A program made the position numbers and the translations under genes. 39,961 nt of DNA from Streptomyces sp. H27-H1 (GTDB taxonomy: Bacteria > Actinomycetota > Actinomycetes > Streptomycetales > Streptomycetaceae). Within the stretch, counting starts at the first letter, position 1, and each line of letters begins with the position of its first letter. The stretch spans positions 1-39,961 of the forward strand of contig NZ_JAPNLJ010000058.1 of NCBI RefSeq assembly GCF_026627445.1. Direction: 5' to 3'. Below the pieces are notes generated by a model. That model worked only from the letters and a program-made list of their open reading frames with translations. It searched no databases and was not told where the DNA came from. This document shows positions 1-7,882 of the stretch, in pieces.

Positions 1-126
1 GCGCTCGAGGACTGGATCAAGGTCTGGAACGACGAGGCCAGGCCCTTCAAGTGGACCAAGACCGCTGACCAGATCCTCGACCGGATCTGCCGCTACTGCG
101 ACAGGATCTCAAAACCAGATCACTAG
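1..126 (+). CDS. IS630-type transposase, C-terminal end (partial)
   Basis: The window opens inside a gene; frame 1 reads 41 codons to TAG at 124-126. The peptide includes WNDEARPFKWTKTADQIL and ends RISKPDH. This matches what I know of the C-terminus of IS630/Tc1-like DDE transposases, in which a W-N-x-(7-8)-F-x-W-T-K-T-A-D tail follows the catalytic domain. The catalytic residues lie outside the window, so activity cannot be judged. A 7-bp tandem repeat begins right after the stop codon. I could not find the terminal inverted repeat of the element in the following sequence. Confidence 0.75.
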   Translation, partial: ALEDWIKVWNDEARPFKWTKTADQILDRICRYCDRISKPDH

Positions 127-161
127 CGGCCAGCGGCCAGCGGCCAGCGGCCAGCGGCCAG
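127..161. repeat. 7-bp tandem repeat, five copies
   Basis: Five perfect copies of cggccag start at the base after the transposase stop, and a sixth decays into cgggtag. The tract may mark the edge of the insertion element or be a slippage-prone tract next to it. Confidence 0.9.
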
Positions 162-555
162 CGGGTAGAGGGTACGGGAGCGGCACGGGGCGCAGGTCGC
201 GCCCGTGCCGGTTTCCGCCCCGTCCACACCACGTCGACGATCGACCTGCACCCGTGCCGCGTCTGCGAGATCGGTCACGGCGACCACATCACAGGCACCG
301 GCGGCCGGGGCGGCGAGGCTGCCCGGCGCGGCGGCGACCATCGTCGAGGCGATACCGAAAGCGTCAACGAGAGCCGTTGCAGTACGAGTTGTCCTGGCGG
401 ACATCAGTGGATGTCTTCTGTCTCATGGTGATCCGACGAGGCGGGCCGGGTCGGCCCTGCTCGGGTTCCTGTTCTGTCTTCGCTCGTGTGGGGCGGGCAC
501 GGCGGGACCTTCTTGCCCGCCCCGGCCCCCCGCATCCGTCTGTGCGTCGTACGGG
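162..555. other. Stretch without a convincing gene
   Basis: No frame here has the strong third-position G/C bias of real genes in this window. The best candidate is a minus-strand frame starting with ATG at 404 and running through the tandem repeat. Its first 55 residues look protein-like (rich in Ala and Val, with DVVAVTDLADAARVQVDR), but the tail is repeat-encoded. It may be a gene remnant cut by insertion of the element on the left. Confidence 0.4.
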
Positions 556-753
556 TCAGAGCACGGCGGCGAAGTCCTCGCGGTCGTGCGCCCGCTCCTT
601 GGTGGGGAGGGCGAACCGGAAGACGGCGCGGGGTTCCCCTGGGGGCGCTGTCACCTGGTCCGGCGCGGTGGCGGCCTGGGCGGTGCGCGCCGCCGGCAGG
701 CGGGACACGGAGTGGGCGGGCAAGGGACCCGCGGTCGTCGTGTGCTTCTTCAA
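556..753 (-). CDS. Small hypothetical protein, 65 aa, TTG start
   Basis: I do not recognise this protein. It is called because about nine in ten codons end in G or C, unlike the competing frames over the same bases. TTG at 753 is the only possible start after the upstream in-frame TGA. It sits just behind a G-rich stretch with only a weak ribosome-binding match. The product starts MKKHTTTAGPLPAHSV and ends in a charged stretch (TKERAHDREDFAAVL). No membrane segment or cysteine is present. The 238 bases between it and the gene at 992 hold nothing else I can support. It could be the surviving end of a larger gene. Confidence 0.4.
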   Translation of the reverse strand: MKKHTTTAGPLPAHSVSRLPAARTAQAATAPDQVTAPPGEPRAVFRFALPTKERAHDREDFAAVL

Positions 754-991
754 AGGAGCCCCCCGGGCGAAGTCGTTCGATCAACTCTCGCCGGTACGAC
801 TCACGACCTGCACGGATGGTTGTCCCCGCACGCCGGAACCCCGGAAGGGAAACGCACGGCCCGCTGACGACGTGCAGCCGCTCGCCCTCCGGCCGACGAA
901 AGGGCGAGCGGTACTGGGTGCGCGCGCGAGCGGGCCACCGGGCCCATCGGGCCTCGGAGGCGGGCCGGCGGCTCGGCGTCCTGTCGGCGGC

Positions 992-1294
992 CTAGCGGCG
1001 GTACAGCCGGCCCGCGATGGCGTGGCCGATGACCAGGTAGGCGACGGCCGCGATGCCGTAGCCGATCACCACCTGGACCCAGTCGCGGTTGAAGGTGAAC
1101 AGGTCGTAGGACCAGCCGGCGAGCCAGCTGGCCGCGTCGTGGATGAAGTCCACCAGGGAGTTGCTCTGGTTGGCATCCAGCAGGTACAGCAGGATCCACA
1201 GGCCGATCACGAAAGCCATGACGTCCGCCACGACCGCGACGGCGCGGCCCGCCTGGCTGCTTCCTCTGGTGTGTACTCGCGTGTGTGTGGGCAT
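992..1294 (-). CDS. Small two-helix membrane protein
   Basis: This 100-residue protein has a short basic N-terminus with MPTHTRVHTRGSS. A first membrane segment spans about residues 19-40 (VAVVADVMAFVIGLWILLYL) and a second about 74-92 (VVIGYGIAAVAYLVIGHAI). The 30-residue loop between them contains FIHDAASWLAGW and FNRDWVQ. The helix-loop-helix layout and short basic tail (GRLYRR) suggest an integral membrane protein of the kind often left as hypothetical in streptomycetes. It is transcribed away from the lipoprotein gene at 1408, leaving a 113-bp divergent promoter region. I cannot give a function. Confidence 0.75.
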   Translation of the reverse strand: MPTHTRVHTRGSSQAGRAVAVVADVMAFVIGLWILLYLLDANQSNSLVDFIHDAASWLAGWSYDLFTFNRDWVQVVIGYGIAAVAYLVIGHAIAGRLYRR

Positions 1295-1407
1295 GCTGAG
1301 CGTCTTGCCGTTCCCGGGCCCGGCAAACCCGAACGGGCCCCCCGGGTGGCGGAGTCGGGCCGTCGGGGTGAGGCTGCGGAGGACGCCTCAGTCCCCGGAG
1401 GAAACTC

Positions 1408-2058
1408 GTGTCCCTACCCACCACAGCCGTCCGCTTCCGCCGCACCCTCACGGCGGTGCTCCTGTCCTGCGCCCTGCTCGGCGGCGCCACCGCCTGTGGC
1501 TCGGGCGGTGGCGAGAAGGCTGCCCCCGGTCAGAGCGACGAGATCTCGGTGGCCATGGCCGGCTTCGCCGAAGCCGAAGCCGAGGCCGCGGCCTCCGCGG
1601 AGGACGCGGAAGCGGCCGCCGCCTCGCCCTCGCCCAGCACCCCGGAAGAGAGGCAGAAGTTCGCCAAGACGCGCTTCGTCGCCAACGCGGGGCTCGCGGC
1701 CGGTGCCACCTACCAGTGGATCATCAAGCCGTACCGTGCCGGCAAGTTCAAGAAGGGCACCAAAGGCCGTACGTTCGCCCTGGTCAAGGCGGGCCTCGCG
1801 AGTGCCTTCGCCTACAACCGGCTGAAGGCGGCCAGCGAGAACGCCAAGGGCGACCCGCTGCTGTCGAAAGCCGTGGGTCCGCTGACGGCGGGCATCGACT
1901 CCCTCAAGGGGCTCGGCTCGAAGCTGCGCAAGGGCCAGGCGGGCGACGCCGACATCGGCGCCTTCGAGGGCGTCATCAACGGCGTCAAGGAGGCCGGCAA
2001 GAGCGCGGGCGCCACGGTGACCGACAAGGTTCCGAGCGCGGGACAGCTGACCGGCTGA
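1408..2058 (+). CDS. Predicted lipoprotein of unknown function
   Basis: The 216-residue product has a classical export signal: a basic start (MSLPTTAVRFRRTL), a hydrophobic core (AVLLSCALLGGA) and a lipobox-like ATAC. Cys30 would be the lipidated residue, which places the protein on the outer face of the membrane. The -3 position is Ala rather than Leu, so the lipobox is not ideal. An Ala/Glu/Pro/Ser-rich linker (residues 50-85) leads to a basic, helical domain (WIIKPYRAGKFKKG). The GTG start is fixed by a strong ribosome-binding site, GGAGG, six bases upstream. A strong hairpin follows the stop, so the gene is probably transcribed alone. Function unknown. Confidence 0.8.
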   Translation: MSLPTTAVRFRRTLTAVLLSCALLGGATACGSGGGEKAAPGQSDEISVAMAGFAEAEAEAAASAEDAEAAAASPSPSTPEERQKFAKTRFVANAGLAAGATYQWIIKPYRAGKFKKGTKGRTFALVKAGLASAFAYNRLKAASENAKGDPLLSKAVGPLTAGIDSLKGLGSKLRKGQAGDADIGAFEGVINGVKEAGKSAGATVTDKVPSAGQLTG

Positions 2059-2079
2059 GTGCCGCCACCGCTCTCACGG

Positions 2080-2117
2080 GAACAGGCCGGACCGGAGTAT
2101 TCCGGCCCGGCCTGTTT
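2080..2117 (+). terminator. Hairpin terminator after the lipoprotein gene
   Basis: The arms aacaggccgg (2081-2090) and ccggcctgtt (2107-2116) pair perfectly. The loop region itself folds (ccgga with tccgg), giving an almost continuous stem. It lies 22 bases after the stop codon, and only a short T-run follows. Its presence argues that the next gene starts downstream of it rather than at the GTG that directly follows the stop. Confidence 0.75.
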
Positions 2118-2136
2118 CACCTGTTTGAATGGGTCG

Positions 2137-2556
2137 GTGATCGAGTACGTGTTCATCGCCGGCGCCGCCGCCGGAACCGGCTGGCTGATGCGCCGCAAGC
2201 ACCGCCGCCGCGTGGCCGCCGGTCCCGCCGTCGGGATCCCCTGCATGGCGCGCCGGCCCGCGGGCAGCGGCCGTTGGCGCAGCGGCCGGGTGTACGCCGA
2301 CCCGGGCGCGGCCCGCTGGGTGCCCGGCCGGGGCGAGGCCGTGGCCCTGACCGGTGGCCGGGCCACCGGCGTACGGGCTCCCTCGGTGAAGGAGGGCATC
2401 TCCATCAACCCCGGCTCGCGCATCGTGACCTGCGCGTACGAGGGGGGCGACATGGAGATCGCCGTGATGCCGCTGGACCTGCGGGAACTGCTGGCAGCGG
2501 TGCCACAAGCCGGCCCGGACGCCGCGGGTCCACCGGGTCCCGAAGGCGCGCCCTAG
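2137..2556 (+). CDS. DUF2550-like membrane-anchored protein
   Basis: With GTG at 2137 the product has 139 residues. A short hydrophobic N-terminus (VFIAGAAAGTGWLM) is followed by a basic stop-transfer stretch (RRKHRRR). A soluble domain contains GRWRSGRVYADPGAARW and ends with MEIAVMPLDLRELLAAV. The layout of one N-terminal anchor plus a small cytoplasmic domain, and the SGRVY...W pattern, resemble the actinobacterial DUF2550 proteins. I rate that match as moderate. An in-frame GTG at 2059 was rejected because the reading would run through the terminator hairpin. The stop TAG shares the tetranucleotide CTAG with the stop of the convergent gene at 2553. Confidence 0.6.
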   Translation: MIEYVFIAGAAAGTGWLMRRKHRRRVAAGPAVGIPCMARRPAGSGRWRSGRVYADPGAARWVPGRGEAVALTGGRATGVRAPSVKEGISINPGSRIVTCAYEGGDMEIAVMPLDLRELLAAVPQAGPDAAGPPGPEGAP

Positions 2557-3563
2557 CTGTTCAGCTCCGCCAGGACCCGCAGGGTGTGCGGGTCGGGGGC
2601 GGTCAGGAGCAGGTCGGTCACCGGGCCCTTGCGCCACAGTTCCAGCCGCTCGGCGATCCGCTCCCGCGGTCCGACCAGGGAGATGTCGTCGGCGAAGGCG
2701 TCCGGTACGGCCAGGACGGCCTCTTCCTTGCGCCCGGCCAGGAACAGCTCCTGGATCCGGTGCGCCTCCTCCTCGTAGCCCATCCGGCCCATGAGGTCGG
2801 CGTGGAAGTTGCGTGCCGCGTGGCCCATCCCGCCGATGTAGAAGCCCAGCATGGCCTTCACCGGGAGGAGTCCCTCCGAGACGTCGTCGCAGACCTTCGC
2901 GCGGGCCATCGGAGCGATCATGAAGCCTTCGGGGAGTTCGGCCAGTGAGGCCTGGTAGACGTCCGTGCGGGTCGGCGACCAGTAGAGGGGGAGCCAGCCG
3001 TCCGCGATGCGGGTGGTCTGGGCGATGTTCTTGGGGCCCTCCGCGCCGAGCAGGATCGGCAGGTCCGCCCGTAGCGGGTGGGTGATGGGCTTGAGCGGCT
3101 TGCCGATGCCGGTGCCGTCCGGGCCCCGGTACGGGTGGCTGTGGAAGCGGCCGTCGAGCTCGACGGGGGCCTCGCGGCGCAGCACCTGGCGGATGACGTC
3201 CACGTACTCGCGGGTCGCCGTCAGGGGGCTGGAGGGGAAGGGGCGCCCGTACCAGCCTTCGACCACCTGCGGGCCGGACAGTCCGAGGCCGAGCATCATC
3301 CGGCCGCCGGACAGGTGGTCCAGGGTCAGGGCCTGCATGGCGGTGGCGGTGGGGGTTCGAGCGGCCATCTGCGCGATGGCGGTGCCGAGCCGGATGCGCG
3401 AGGTGTGCGCGGCGATCCAGGTGAGCGGGGTGAAGGCGTCCGAGCCCCAGGCCTCTGCGGTCCATACGGAGTCGTAGCCGAGGTTCTCGGCTTCGGCGGC
3501 GAGGTCCAGGTGGTCAGGATTGGGGCTGCGGCCCCAGTAGCCGAGTGCGAGTCCGAGGCGCAT
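2553..3563 (-). CDS. F420-dependent LLM-class oxidoreductase, Rv3520c family
   Basis: This is a luciferase-like (beta/alpha)8 flavin/F420 enzyme of 336 residues. The N-terminus MRLGLALGYWG, then EAENLGYDSVWTAEAWGSDA, the RIRLGTAIAQM strand, DHLSGGRMMLGLGLSGPQVV, and the block GKPLKPITHPLRADLPILLG are the hallmarks I associate with the TIGR03559 (Rv3520c) family. In mycobacteria that gene lies in the cholesterol catabolic region. The substrate is unknown. The ATG at 3563 has a GGAGGGG ribosome-binding site eight bases upstream; longer readings run back through the operator. The palindrome at 3585-3599 is repeated before two catabolic genes in this window, which suggests co-regulation with them. 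Confidence 0.9.
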   Translation of the reverse strand: MRLGLALGYWGRSPNPDHLDLAAEAENLGYDSVWTAEAWGSDAFTPLTWIAAHTSRIRLGTAIAQMAARTPTATAMQALTLDHLSGGRMMLGLGLSGPQVVEGWYGRPFPSSPLTATREYVDVIRQVLRREAPVELDGRFHSHPYRGPDGTGIGKPLKPITHPLRADLPILLGAEGPKNIAQTTRIADGWLPLYWSPTRTDVYQASLAELPEGFMIAPMARAKVCDDVSEGLLPVKAMLGFYIGGMGHAARNFHADLMGRMGYEEEAHRIQELFLAGRKEEAVLAVPDAFADDISLVGPRERIAERLELWRKGPVTDLLLTAPDPHTLRVLAELNS

Positions 3564-3584
3564 GTGACGGTCCCCTCCACGAAT

Positions 3585-3599
3585 CTGACGATGCGTCAG
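3585..3599. promoter_or_regulatory. Palindromic operator candidate, CTGAC-N5-GTCAG
   Basis: ctgacgatgcgtcag has perfect 6-bp arms around a 3-base centre. It lies 21 bases upstream of the ATG of the F420 oxidoreductase, a typical position for a repressor site. Related sites are at 11431 and 18081. The arrangement suits a TetR-type dimer, but the regulator is not identified. Confidence 0.6.
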
Positions 3600-3614
3600 G
3601 TGACTGTAGGGCAA

Positions 3615-3644
3615 CGGCCCCCCGCCCGGAAGGGCGGGGGGCCG
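3615..3644 (-). terminator. GC-rich hairpin terminator
   Basis: Perfect 13-bp arms (3615-3627 and 3632-3644) enclose a GGAA loop. The hairpin lies 20 bases beyond the stop of the minus-strand gene at 3664 and upstream of the F420 oxidoreductase promoter, so it separates the two genes. Confidence 0.8.
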
Positions 3645-3663
3645 TCGTGGACCTCGCGCGGGG

Positions 3664-4488
3664 TCAGCCGCGCTGGATGCCCGAGGTGTCGTTCAGGACG
3701 CCGCGGCGGCCGTCCTGGGTCTGGGCGATCAGCGTGGCCGGACCGCGCTGCTCCACGGCCAGGTACCAGGTGCCGGGCGCGAGCTCCGCGATCGGGGCGG
3801 GGTTGCCGTCCTCGGCGAAGAGCGGACGGGCCACCGGAACGGCGAACCAGAACGGAGTGAAGTCCGCCGCCGGGGCCGGCGCCGGCGCCGCGTCCTGCGG
3901 GGCCTGGGGCTGGGCCGGGGCCTGCTCCTGACCGCCGTAGGGCGGGGCCGGCTGAGGGGCGGCCCCGTACGGCTGCGGCTCCTGACCGCCCGGGTACCCG
4001 TACCCGGCGCCCGGCTGCTGCGGCTGGCCGCCGTACGGCGGGACGGCGGCGGCAGGCTTCGGGTCCGGCACCAGCTGCGCGGCGAGCGCGGGCACCTTCG
4101 AACCGAAGAGGGTGACACCGGCCAGCGCCGCGGTGGCGAGGAAGGCGATGACGGCGCCCGCGCCCAGGTCCAGCCCGGTCGGGCAGGTGATCAGGGCCCA
4201 GAGCGCGGACCAGGCGGCGGCGACGGACAGGACCGTGCCCCAGGCCTGGAAGGGCAGGCCCAGGAGCTGGCGCCCGGCGGGCTGCAGGCGGGCGGCGACG
4301 AGCAGGCCGACGGCGATGAACGCGAGCAGGAAGATGCTCGGCAGCGCCAGGCGGTACACGTCGGTGTCCCAGGCGCTCGGTGCGTCGACGCTGGGCGCGG
4401 AATAGAAATCGAGGAACGAGGCGATGAACAGCAACGCCGCTGCTCCGATCACCACGCCGTCGCCTCGTGTGAGGGAGCGGATGTTCAC
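3664..4488 (-). CDS. DUF5336-like four-helix membrane protein with Pro/Gln-rich tail
   Basis: The 274-residue protein has four likely membrane segments in the first 135 residues: about 11-30, 49-66, 81-101 and 108-127. A flexible tail follows with repeated PYGGQ, PQPYG and PPYGG blocks (about 150-200). A short C-terminal domain ends GVLNDTSGIQRG. Four helices followed by a Pro/Gly/Gln tail is the architecture of the actinobacterial DUF5336 / 34-kDa antigen-like family. The C-terminal domain (GTWYLAVEQRGPATLIAQTQDG) looks like a small beta-rich module. The start is GTG, with AAGGA about 11 bases upstream. No function is established. Confidence 0.7.
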   Translation of the reverse strand: MNIRSLTRGDGVVIGAAALLFIASFLDFYSAPSVDAPSAWDTDVYRLALPSIFLLAFIAVGLLVAARLQPAGRQLLGLPFQAWGTVLSVAAAWSALWALITCPTGLDLGAGAVIAFLATAALAGVTLFGSKVPALAAQLVPDPKPAAAVPPYGGQPQQPGAGYGYPGGQEPQPYGAAPQPAPPYGGQEQAPAQPQAPQDAAPAPAPAADFTPFWFAVPVARPLFAEDGNPAPIAELAPGTWYLAVEQRGPATLIAQTQDGRRGVLNDTSGIQRG

Positions 4489-4636
4489 GTCTTAGGTGTC
4501 CTTCTCGGTCTCGTCGTCTCGTGGTGCCGTGGGCGCCCGCCGTGAAGCAGGGGGCGGGCGGCACCATGGTACGGAGCTTTGCCGCGGCCGAGAGGGTCGG
4601 GGCTGCGGGCCGTCCGGGGGGACGGTCCTGGGGGCC

Positions 4637-5635
4637 CTACCCGCCGAGGAAGCCGACGATGCCGTCCGCGATGCCCTGGGCCGCCTTTTGGCGCCACTCC
4701 GGACTCGTCAGCTGCGCCGCGTCCTTGGCATCACGCATGTTGCCGCATTCGATGAACACCTTGGGGCGGGTTGAGAGGTTCAGTCCGCCGAGATCGTCGC
4801 GGACGACCAATCCGGTTCCGCTGCCGAGGTAGTTCGCGGGGGCCGAGCCGGTGGTCCGGGCGAAGTTGCCGGCGATCCGCTCGCCGAGCTGCCGGGACGG
4901 GCCGACGATCTTCGCGGTGTCGGCGCCGCCGCCCTTGACCTTGGCGGGCAGGATGACGTGGAAGCCGCGGTTGCCGGCCGAGACCCCGTCCGCGTGGACC
5001 GAGACCACGGCGTCGGCGGCGGCCTCGTTGCCGATGCGGGCGCGCTCGTCGATGCAGGGGCCGAAGGGGCGTTCCTTGCCGGCCTCGTGGCTGAGGACCA
5101 CCTTGAGGCCCTGGGCCTCGAGGACGGAGCGCAGACGCCGCGACACGTCCATGCTGAACTCGGCCTCCATGTAGCCCGCGTTGGTGGTCGTGCCGGTGGT
5201 GTCGCATTCCTTGCGGTTGGTGCCGATGTCCACCTGGCGGTTGATCTCGGTGGTGTGCTTGAAGTTCCCCGTGTTGTGGCCGGGGTCGATGACGACGGTG
5301 CGGCCCGCGAGGGGCTTGGCTGCGGAGGTGACCGGAGCGGCGCCCGGAGTACCGGCGGGGGCCGCGCCGGGGGCCGGGCTCCCGGCCGCCGCGGGTGCTG
5401 CGCTCGTGGACGGTGCGGATGCGGATGCCGAGAGCGGCATCACGATCCGGGGCGGCCGCGAGTCATCGGTCGCGCTCCCGCTCAGCACCTCCGTCAGCAC
5501 CCACCCGGCCAGAGCGGCCGGGGCGATCGCGGCCGCTGCGACGACCAGGGTGGAGCGGCGGGCGTACCAGGGCCGGTCCGGGCTGATGGACGTGGCGGAC
5601 TCGGGGAGCGGCGGGGAGCTTTCGTCGTAGCGCAC
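4637..5635 (-). CDS. N-acetylmuramoyl-L-alanine amidase (Amidase_3)
   Basis: This is a 332-residue cell-wall hydrolase that would cut the bond between muramic acid and the peptide stem. An N-terminal cytoplasmic stretch leads to a membrane/signal segment at about 29-50, then a Ser/Ala/Pro linker (about 65-108) and the Amidase_3 domain. Visible catalytic elements are His120 in VVIDPGHNTG, Glu157/Glu159 in YMEAEF, His214 in VVSVHADG and Glu296 in FIECGNMRD. Together they give the zinc site and general base of the family. Several cysteines in the domain could form disulfides outside the cell. No cell-wall-binding repeat is present, so targeting probably depends on the anchor. Confidence 0.92.
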   Translation of the reverse strand: MRYDESSPPLPESATSISPDRPWYARRSTLVVAAAAIAPAALAGWVLTEVLSGSATDDSRPPRIVMPLSASASAPSTSAAPAAAGSPAPGAAPAGTPGAAPVTSAAKPLAGRTVVIDPGHNTGNFKHTTEINRQVDIGTNRKECDTTGTTTNAGYMEAEFSMDVSRRLRSVLEAQGLKVVLSHEAGKERPFGPCIDERARIGNEAAADAVVSVHADGVSAGNRGFHVILPAKVKGGGADTAKIVGPSRQLGERIAGNFARTTGSAPANYLGSGTGLVVRDDLGGLNLSTRPKVFIECGNMRDAKDAAQLTSPEWRQKAAQGIADGIVGFLGG

Positions 5636-5766
5636 CCGGCGATGCTAGACGGGAGGTCGGTCGGGTGTACGGACCCTGGGCCATACGGGGGCGCGGTGCG
5701 CTTATATGCCGGGGGCTGGGCGGGGCGGGGCGGGGGCGCACCCCGGGCCCGGCGCCGGCCCCCGGG

Positions 5767-6408
5767 TCAGATGCCTTCGCCCGTGCGGCGCAGCACGCGC
5801 AGGGAGTCGGTCGCCGAGACCTCCTCGAAGGCGCCCGAGGCCAGGGCGCGCAAGTAGACGCGGTACGGGGCCTGGCCGCCGTCGGCCGGGTCGGGGAACA
5901 CGTCGTGGATCACCAGGGTGCCGCCCTCCGCGACGTGCGGGGCCCAGCCCTCGTAGTCGCCCGTGGCGTGCTCGTCGGTGTGACCGCCGTCGATGAAGAC
6001 CAGGCCGAGCTTTCCGCCCCAGGCCGCGGCGACCTTCGGGGAGCGGCCGACGATCGCGATGACGTGCTCCTCCAGGCCGGCCCCGTGCAGGGTCCTGCGG
6101 AAGGTGGGCAGGGTGTCCATCAGCCCGACCTCCGGGTCGACGACGCTCGGGTCGTGGTACTCCCAGCCGGGCTGCTGCTCCTCGCTGCCGCGGTGGTGGT
6201 CGACGGTGAGCACACTGACCCCGGCCTCGCGGGCGGCGTCGGCGAGCAGGATGGTGGAGCGCCCGCAGTAGGTACCGACCTCCAGGAGCGGCAGCCCCAG
6301 CCGCGCCGCGGCGGCGGCGGCCTCGTACAGGGCGAGCCCTTCTCCTACGGGCATGAACCCCTTGGCGGCCTCGAAGGCGGCGAGGGTCTCCGGCTTGGGG
6401 CTGGCCAT
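5767..6408 (-). CDS. Class I SAM-dependent methyltransferase (Methyltransf_24 type)
   Basis: The 213-residue protein has the Rossmann methyltransferase core. Motif I is LLEVGTYCGRSTILL (about residues 40-54), followed by VLTVDHHRGSEEQ, the strand GLVFIDGGHTDE and GGTLVIHDVFPDP. The GxxxGRS motif I and the DGxH strand place it with the TylF/Methyltransf_24-like group, whose members act on small molecules or sugars. The substrate cannot be deduced. The ATG at 6408 has a perfect AGGAGG seven bases upstream, so the longer frame back to 6558 is rejected. A GC-rich inverted structure downstream of its stop (about 5708-5764) may terminate transcription. Confidence 0.85.
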   Translation of the reverse strand: MASPKPETLAAFEAAKGFMPVGEGLALYEAAAAAARLGLPLLEVGTYCGRSTILLADAAREAGVSVLTVDHHRGSEEQQPGWEYHDPSVVDPEVGLMDTLPTFRRTLHGAGLEEHVIAIVGRSPKVAAAWGGKLGLVFIDGGHTDEHATGDYEGWAPHVAEGGTLVIHDVFPDPADGGQAPYRVYLRALASGAFEEVSATDSLRVLRRTGEGI

Positions 6409-6559
6409 GGTGTTCCTCCTGCGGGGTGGGCGTGCATCGGCGGCCCATGGTGCCTTACCCGCTGGTAGGACGCCATGCCCGGGTCCCGCTCCGACGGCGT
6501 TGTCAGTGGCGTGGTGCAGGATCGCCGGACAAGCTCTTCGAAGGGGATGAGGGATCACC

Positions 6560-6901
6560 GTGTCGATCAGGAACCAGCAGGTGGCCGACCGCGCTTTCCT
6601 CCAACAGCTCTACCGCGACGACTACTTCCCCGACGCCGTCCTCGACAAGGGCCGGGCGGTCCTGCTGCGCCTCTGCGAGCGGATCGAGGCCGAGCGGCCG
6701 GCGGACCTGGTCGCGCTGTACGCGCTGACGGGGGCGGCCACGGAGGAGTTCAACCGGCTCGAGGCGGAGTTCGAGGCGGCGGGGAGCGAGATCGAGACCG
6801 TGGCCCGCGAGGAGATAGCGGAGGACTTCTGGTTCGTGGCCTCGGCGTACGGGTTCGCGGACGCGGACATCGAGGAGCTGATCGCCCCCCGGGAGTGGTG
6901 A
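6560..6901 (+). CDS. DUF5713 family protein
   Basis: This 113-residue, acidic and mostly helical protein is recognisable by the block QQLYRDDYFPDAVLDKGR followed by LLRLCERIE and FNRLEAEFEAAGSEIET. To my knowledge this is the DUF5713 family, which has no assigned function. The start is GTG with GAGGG a few bases upstream. No membrane segment or cysteine pair suggests location or metal binding. It ends four bases before the convergent LysR gene and probably forms its own transcription unit from the gap after the divergent methyltransferase gene. Confidence 0.8.
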   Translation: MSIRNQQVADRAFLQQLYRDDYFPDAVLDKGRAVLLRLCERIEAERPADLVALYALTGAATEEFNRLEAEFEAAGSEIETVAREEIAEDFWFVASAYGFADADIEELIAPREW

Positions 6902-6905
6902 CGGC

Positions 6906-7811
6906 CTATCCCACGGGGTTCGGTCTGCGGCCCGTCAGGAGGCCCGCCAGCCGGCGGGCCGGAGCGGTGGGGTCGGCCGGGTGCAGCAGCTCGGTGCGGT
7001 GGACCAGGCGCGGGGCCCGGACCGGGACCGCGGTGACGCCGGGGAGCGCGGCGGCCAGCGACAGCGGGAGCGCGGCGAGTCCGTGCCCGGCCGCGGCGAG
7101 TGCGGCGAGCCCGTGCGGATCGGTCCCGAGGTGTCGGATCCGGGGGTGGAACCCGTCCCCGTTGCAGACGGCGCGCAGCCGGTCGAGGGGGACTGCCGTG
7201 TCCGGGGCGTCGATCCACTGGGCCTGCGCGAGATCGGCCAGCCGCACCGAACGCCGCCGCGCCAGTGGGTGGCCGTCGTGGAAGAGCACGGCCAGCGGTT
7301 CCTCGGCCACGGCGAGGATGACGGTGGGGCCCAGGTCCGGCAGCGGCAGGGGATCGCTGGGCGCGGCCACGCCGTCCACGAGGCCGAGGTCGGCGCCGGC
7401 GGTCAGCACCTCCTCGATCACCGACTCCCGCCCGAGTACGCGTACTTCGACGTCCACCGGGCCCGCGGTGCGCAGCCCGGCGAGGGCCCGCGCGACGGCC
7501 GGGCCGAGGGCGGCGGGGGAGCAGGCGAGCGTCAGCCGGGCATCGGGGGCCCGGTGCAGGCGCGCGATGTCGGCGCGGGCCGCGTCCAGGCGCAGCAGCA
7601 GCGCGGGGGCATGATCCATCAGCCGGGCGCCGGCCGGCGTGGGAGCGACGGGCCGGCGCTCGACCAGCCGGGTGCCCAAGTCGGCTTCGAGCGCGGCGAT
7701 GTGCTGCGAGACGGCCGACTGCGTGTAGCCGAGGGCCGAGGCGGCGGTGGAGAAGGAGCGGTGGTCGAGGACCGCGACGAAGGTGCGCAGCAGATGCGGA
7801 TCCATGGGCAT
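6906..7811 (-). CDS. LysR-family transcriptional regulator
   Basis: At 301 residues this is a full-length LysR regulator. The N-terminal winged helix-turn-helix (about 4-62) contains FVAVLDHRSFSTAASALGYT, SAVSQHIAALE and LGTRLVERR. A linker helix and a two-lobed substrate-binding domain follow (about 90-290, with VAVLFHDGHPLARRRSV). It is divergent from the amidotransferase-like gene at 7883 across 71 bp that hold the only AT-rich patch nearby. By the usual LysR layout it is likely to regulate that gene and itself. The effector is unknown. Confidence 0.92.
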   Translation of the reverse strand: MPMDPHLLRTFVAVLDHRSFSTAASALGYTQSAVSQHIAALEADLGTRLVERRPVAPTPAGARLMDHAPALLLRLDAARADIARLHRAPDARLTLACSPAALGPAVARALAGLRTAGPVDVEVRVLGRESVIEEVLTAGADLGLVDGVAAPSDPLPLPDLGPTVILAVAEEPLAVLFHDGHPLARRRSVRLADLAQAQWIDAPDTAVPLDRLRAVCNGDGFHPRIRHLGTDPHGLAALAAAGHGLAALPLSLAAALPGVTAVPVRAPRLVHRTELLHPADPTAPARRLAGLLTGRRPNPVG

Positions 7812-7882
7812 CAGTATCGCTAATGAGCGGACCAGAAATCATCGTTGGACCTGATGCCCGGCCGCCTCGCAGGATGTCTCCC

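Noticed and set aside
404..784. Minus-strand reading frame of 126 codons
   Set aside because: It overlaps the 65-codon frame at 556-753 and has much weaker third-position bias, with an Arg/Pro-rich product typical of a shadow frame.
2059..2136. Earlier GTG start for the DUF2550-like gene
   Set aside because: The extra residues would be encoded by the terminator hairpin of the preceding gene, and no ribosome-binding site is present.
3564..3614. Longer N-terminus for the F420 oxidoreductase
   Set aside because: It would run through the palindrome at 3585-3599, whereas the ATG at 3563 fits the family start and has a good ribosome-binding site.
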